The notes beneath the pieces were generated by a model. The model saw only the letters and a program-made list of their open reading frames with translations, did not search any database and had not been told where the DNA came from. Positions 4,754 through 6,619 of a DNA stretch of 6,619 nt are shown piece by piece. The position numbers were made by a program, and so were the translations under genes. Source of the DNA: Methylovirgula sp. (lineage in GTDB: Bacteria > Pseudomonadota > Alphaproteobacteria > Rhizobiales > Beijerinckiaceae). Position 1 is the stretch's first letter. Every line of letters begins with the position of its first letter. Location: positions 1 through 6,619 of the forward strand of contig JANXSV010000417.1 of NCBI GenBank assembly GCA_025356505.1. Direction: 5' to 3'.

Positions 4754-5368
4754 ATGTTGGTTCGGTGGTTGAGCGGTGTTTTCCTTTCTCTTGGTATGAT
4801 TGCAGTGACATTGCAGCCGCTGCAGGCGCGCACTGTCCGCGCCGCGGCGGTCACAGCCGGTAATTCTACATCTGTCCCCTACGGCTGGGTGGATTTTTGT
4901 GGACGACACGCCGAAGAGTGCAACGTTGATCAGCTTCCCGCCGTTGAAATTTCACTCACTCCCAAGGTCAACCGCGACTTCAACCGCATTAATCAGCAGG
5001 TCAACGCATATATAGAGCCGGTGACAAATCTGGAACATTGGGGCACCATATTGGACCATTGGGATTACCCCACAGACGGCAAAGGTGATTGCAAGGTTTA
5101 CGCGCTCTACAAGCGCAAGCTGCTGATGGATATGGGATATCCGCGTCAGGCGCTGCTGATGACAGTCGTGCGTGACCTGCAAGGCAATGGCCACGCCATC
5201 CTCACTGTGCGCACTGACAAGGGCGACCTCATCCTCGACAATCTCAACGAGAATATCCGCCTCTGGAGCGAAACCGGCTACACTTTTGTCAAACGCCAGT
5301 CACAAGAGAACCCTAATCTGTGGCTGCTATTGGGTGAGGCCAACGGCGCTCAGGTAAGCGTCCGCTAG
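4754..5368 (+). CDS. secreted transglutaminase-like cysteine proteinase (BTLCP, peptidase family C93)
   Basis: A 204-residue precursor. Residues 1-25 form a signal peptide (positive MLVRW start, hydrophobic core, likely cleavage after LQA), so the mature protein acts in the periplasm. The mature part has the hallmarks of the family (Pfam BTLCP, formerly DUF920): WVDFCGRHAEEC (45-56, the conserved cysteine pair C49 and C56), VN..VN repeats with HWG and W(D)YP (95-106), GKGDCKVYALYKRKLL (109-124, nucleophile C113), NGHAIL (145-150, H147) and LDN (161-163, D162), giving a complete Cys-His-Asp triad. The family includes LapG, the adhesin protease controlled by c-di-GMP through LapD. Here the acidic residue after the LapG cysteine is Lys, so LapG-like calcium control is doubtful. 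ATG 4754 was chosen because GGGG lies six bases upstream and it gives a proper signal peptide; ATG 4679 would bury it under 25 extra residues coded by a hairpin. The gene is monocistronic, ending in a terminator. Confidence 0.88.
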   Translation: MLVRWLSGVFLSLGMIAVTLQPLQARTVRAAAVTAGNSTSVPYGWVDFCGRHAEECNVDQLPAVEISLTPKVNRDFNRINQQVNAYIEPVTNLEHWGTILDHWDYPTDGKGDCKVYALYKRKLLMDMGYPRQALLMTVVRDLQGNGHAILTVRTDKGDLILDNLNENIRLWSETGYTFVKRQSQENPNLWLLLGEANGAQVSVR

Positions 5369-5382
5369 CAACCCGTCTTTAC

Positions 5383-5414
5383 TCGAGGTTCTTTCCCCGT
5401 TTCGCGAGCCTCGA
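5383..5414 (+). repeat. inverted repeat downstream of the BTLCP gene
   Basis: UCGAGGUUC (5383-5391) pairs with GAGCCUCGA (5406-5414), nine pairs including one G-U that forms only in plus-strand RNA. It stands just before the terminator hairpin. It may protect the 3' end of the mRNA. Confidence 0.5.
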
Positions 5415-5419
5415 CTCTG

Positions 5420-5457
5420 GCCAGCCTCAGCCACACATGGCGGGCTGGCTTTTTTTT
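5420..5457 (+). terminator. intrinsic terminator of the BTLCP gene
   Basis: GCCAGCC (5420-5426) pairs perfectly with GGCTGGC (5443-5449). A small GCC/GGC pair lies inside the loop, and eight T's follow (5450-5457). The last T is the first base of the reverse-strand stop codon of the aldo/keto reductase gene, so the two genes converge directly at this element. Confidence 0.9.
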
Positions 5458-6329
5458 CAATTCGCCACGCCGATAGCGTCAAGCGCCCGTATAGCGGCAT
5501 CATCCAGCACGAGTTCGGCAGCACCGAGATTTTCCCGAAGATGCGCAACTGACGATGTTCCGGGGATCAGCAGTATGTTCGGCGCGCGCCGCAACAGCCA
5601 TGCCAAAGCCACCTGCATTTGCGGTGCGCCAAGGCGCGTGGAAACCTCGCTCAACACCGAGGATTGTAGCGGGCTGAAACCCCCAAGCGGGAAAAACGGC
5701 ACATAGGCCACGCCGTGCAGCGCCAGATCATCAATCAACGCGTCGTCATCCCGATGTGCCAGGTTGTAATAATTCTGCACGCAGACGATTTTGCAAATCT
5801 TGGCGGCATCCGCCACTTGCTTGGCCGTCACATTGCTCAGCCCGATATGTTTTATCAACCCCTGACGCTGCAAATCCGCCACTGCGCTCAGCGGCGCTTC
5901 GAGAGACCCTTCAACAGGATGATGCGGGTTCAGCATGCTGCGCAAATTCACCACCTCGAGCACATCCAGCCCCAGATTGCGCAAATTATCGTGCACAGCC
6001 TGTTTGAGTTCCGGGGGTGAAAAGGCCGGCAGCCATTCTCCCTTCTCGCCGCGCCGTGCGCTGATCTTGGTGACGATCGTCAGCTGTTTCGAATAGGGAT
6101 GCAGCGCTTCGTGAATGATCTGATTGGTGATGTGCGGTCCATAAAAATCGCTGGTGTCAATGTGATCGACCCCGGCTTCCACTGCCGCGCGCAAAACGGC
6201 GACAGCCTGCTCACGGTCTTTCGGCGGGCCAAAAACACCCGGCCCCGCCAGTTGCATGGCCCCGTAGCCGAGACGTTTCACACGGCGGTCCCCAAGCTGG
6301 AAAGTGCCGGATTGTTCAATATTGGTCAT
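5457..6329 (-). CDS. aldo/keto reductase, YdbC/PdxI-like
   Basis: A 290-residue cytosolic NADPH-dependent oxidoreductase with the full AKR TIM barrel. It shows HIDTSDFYG (D58, Y63), VTKIS (K88), KHIGLSNVTAKQV, VCVQNYYNLAHR and the C-terminal NADPH-binding IPGTSSVAHLRENL. The position of the usual catalytic His is N128 (DVLEVVNLR). The same Asn is typical of the E. coli YdbC group, to which long stretches such as AYVPFFPLGGF and PLQSS also point. YdbC (PdxI) reduces pyridoxal to pyridoxine in vitamin B6 salvage, so that reaction is the best guess, but AKR substrate calls are unreliable. ATG 6329 was chosen for the AAGGAG six bases upstream; an ATG at 6353 has no such site. It lies 36 bases after the stop of the gamma-carbonic-anhydrase-like gene and is probably co-transcribed with it. 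It converges with the BTLCP gene. Confidence 0.92.
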   Translation of the reverse strand: MTNIEQSGTFQLGDRRVKRLGYGAMQLAGPGVFGPPKDREQAVAVLRAAVEAGVDHIDTSDFYGPHITNQIIHEALHPYSKQLTIVTKISARRGEKGEWLPAFSPPELKQAVHDNLRNLGLDVLEVVNLRSMLNPHHPVEGSLEAPLSAVADLQRQGLIKHIGLSNVTAKQVADAAKICKIVCVQNYYNLAHRDDDALIDDLALHGVAYVPFFPLGGFSPLQSSVLSEVSTRLGAPQMQVALAWLLRRAPNILLIPGTSSVAHLRENLGAAELVLDDAAIRALDAIGVAN

Positions 6330-6335
6330 GCGATT

Positions 6336-6341
6336 CTCCTT
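6336..6341 (-). promoter_or_regulatory. ribosome binding site of the aldo/keto reductase gene
   Basis: The minus strand reads AAGGAG, six bases before the ATG at 6329. This decides for 6329 over the upstream in-frame ATG at 6353. Confidence 0.82.
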
Positions 6342-6365
6342 TATCGACCACATAGGGCAAGTCGG

Positions 6366-6619
6366 TTACGCTGGACGGCGAACTTCGCGCAAATCCGCCT
6401 TGAACCGGCGCGCGTTCTCAACGTAATGCGCCGCAGCGCCCTTCAGCCTTGAAGTTGCGGCAGCGTCCAGCGTTTTCACAGCGCGCGCTGGCGAACCCAC
6501 GATAAGCGAACCCGGCTCAAAACTTTTGCACTCTGTCACAAGCGCATGCGCCCCGACAAGGCAGCCGTCCGGGATATGTGCGCCGTTTAAAATCACCGCA
6601 CCCATACCGATCAATACGC
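6366..6619 (-). CDS. gamma-carbonic-anhydrase-like hexapeptide-repeat protein (C-terminal part, 5' end outside window)
   Basis: The frame is open from the right edge to a TAA at 6368-6366, giving about 84 visible residues. The segment VLIGMGAVILNGAHIPDGCL, then VGAHALVTECKSF and GSLIVGSPARAVKTL, is the end of a left-handed beta helix built from hexapeptide repeats. A C-terminal alpha helix follows (about the last 35 residues). This matches the gamma-carbonic anhydrase (YrdA/PaaY/CaiE) family. The zinc-binding histidines and the active-site loops lie upstream of the window, so carbonic anhydrase activity cannot be claimed. A TTG at 6614 could be read as a start, but the frame stays open beyond it and the family needs about 90 more N-terminal residues, so the gene is cut by the window edge. 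The neighbour 36 bases downstream is the aldo/keto reductase. Confidence 0.85.
   Translation of the reverse strand, partial: VLIGMGAVILNGAHIPDGCLVGAHALVTECKSFEPGSLIVGSPARAVKTLDAAATSRLKGAAAHYVENARRFKADLREVRRPA

Overview
The window looks like chromosome of an alphaproteobacterium, most likely of the order Rhizobiales (Hyphomicrobiales). The evidence is the set of proteins: a PAS_5-type PAS protein ending in the residues HLTLLEGGR, a tandem PilZ protein, a short transglutaminase-like cysteine proteinase of the BTLCP/C93 family, and a two-CBS-domain protein beside a patatin. TTAACC motifs, typical of CtrA-regulated DNA in this class, also occur in the intergenic regions. Genus cannot be fixed from the sequence. 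There are no transposases, integrases, tRNAs, rRNAs or CRISPR repeats, so the region looks like ordinary core or soft-core genome.

Layout, left to right. Positions 2-298 (+) hold the C-terminal end of a patatin-like phospholipase. It converges on a leftward pair: a rhomboid-family membrane protease (1715 to 897) followed by a two-CBS-domain protein (741 to 310). Positions 1716-2238 contain no credible protein gene. They hold the most interesting object here: a leftward non-coding RNA of about 200 nt. It has three hairpins that each present a seven-nucleotide (U/C)UGCUCC loop, a fourth unpaired copy, and a strong intrinsic terminator on the same strand. The DNA between this RNA and the next gene carries a cluster of TTAACC (CtrA-like) motifs, so it is a divergent control region.

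A rightward group follows. It comprises a PAS_5 protein (2239-2871), a protein with two complete c-di-GMP-type PilZ domains (2972-3571), a family-25 glycosyltransferase (3658-4398) and, after a 355-nt AT-rich gap with more TTAAC motifs and a leader hairpin, a secreted BTLCP cysteine proteinase (4754-5368). The BTLCP gene ends in a clear terminator at 5420-5457. The right end carries a leftward pair: the 3' part of a gamma-carbonic-anhydrase-like hexapeptide-repeat protein (6619 to 6366) and an aldo/keto reductase of the YdbC/PdxI type (6329 to 5457).

Functionally, the central genes suggest sensing (PAS), second-messenger response (PilZ), cell-surface sugar modification (GT25) and periplasmic proteolysis (BTLCP). 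This is compatible with control of the cell surface, motility or attachment, but the link is inferred from adjacency and family knowledge. The flanking genes are stress, membrane or metabolic housekeeping functions with no visible link to one another.
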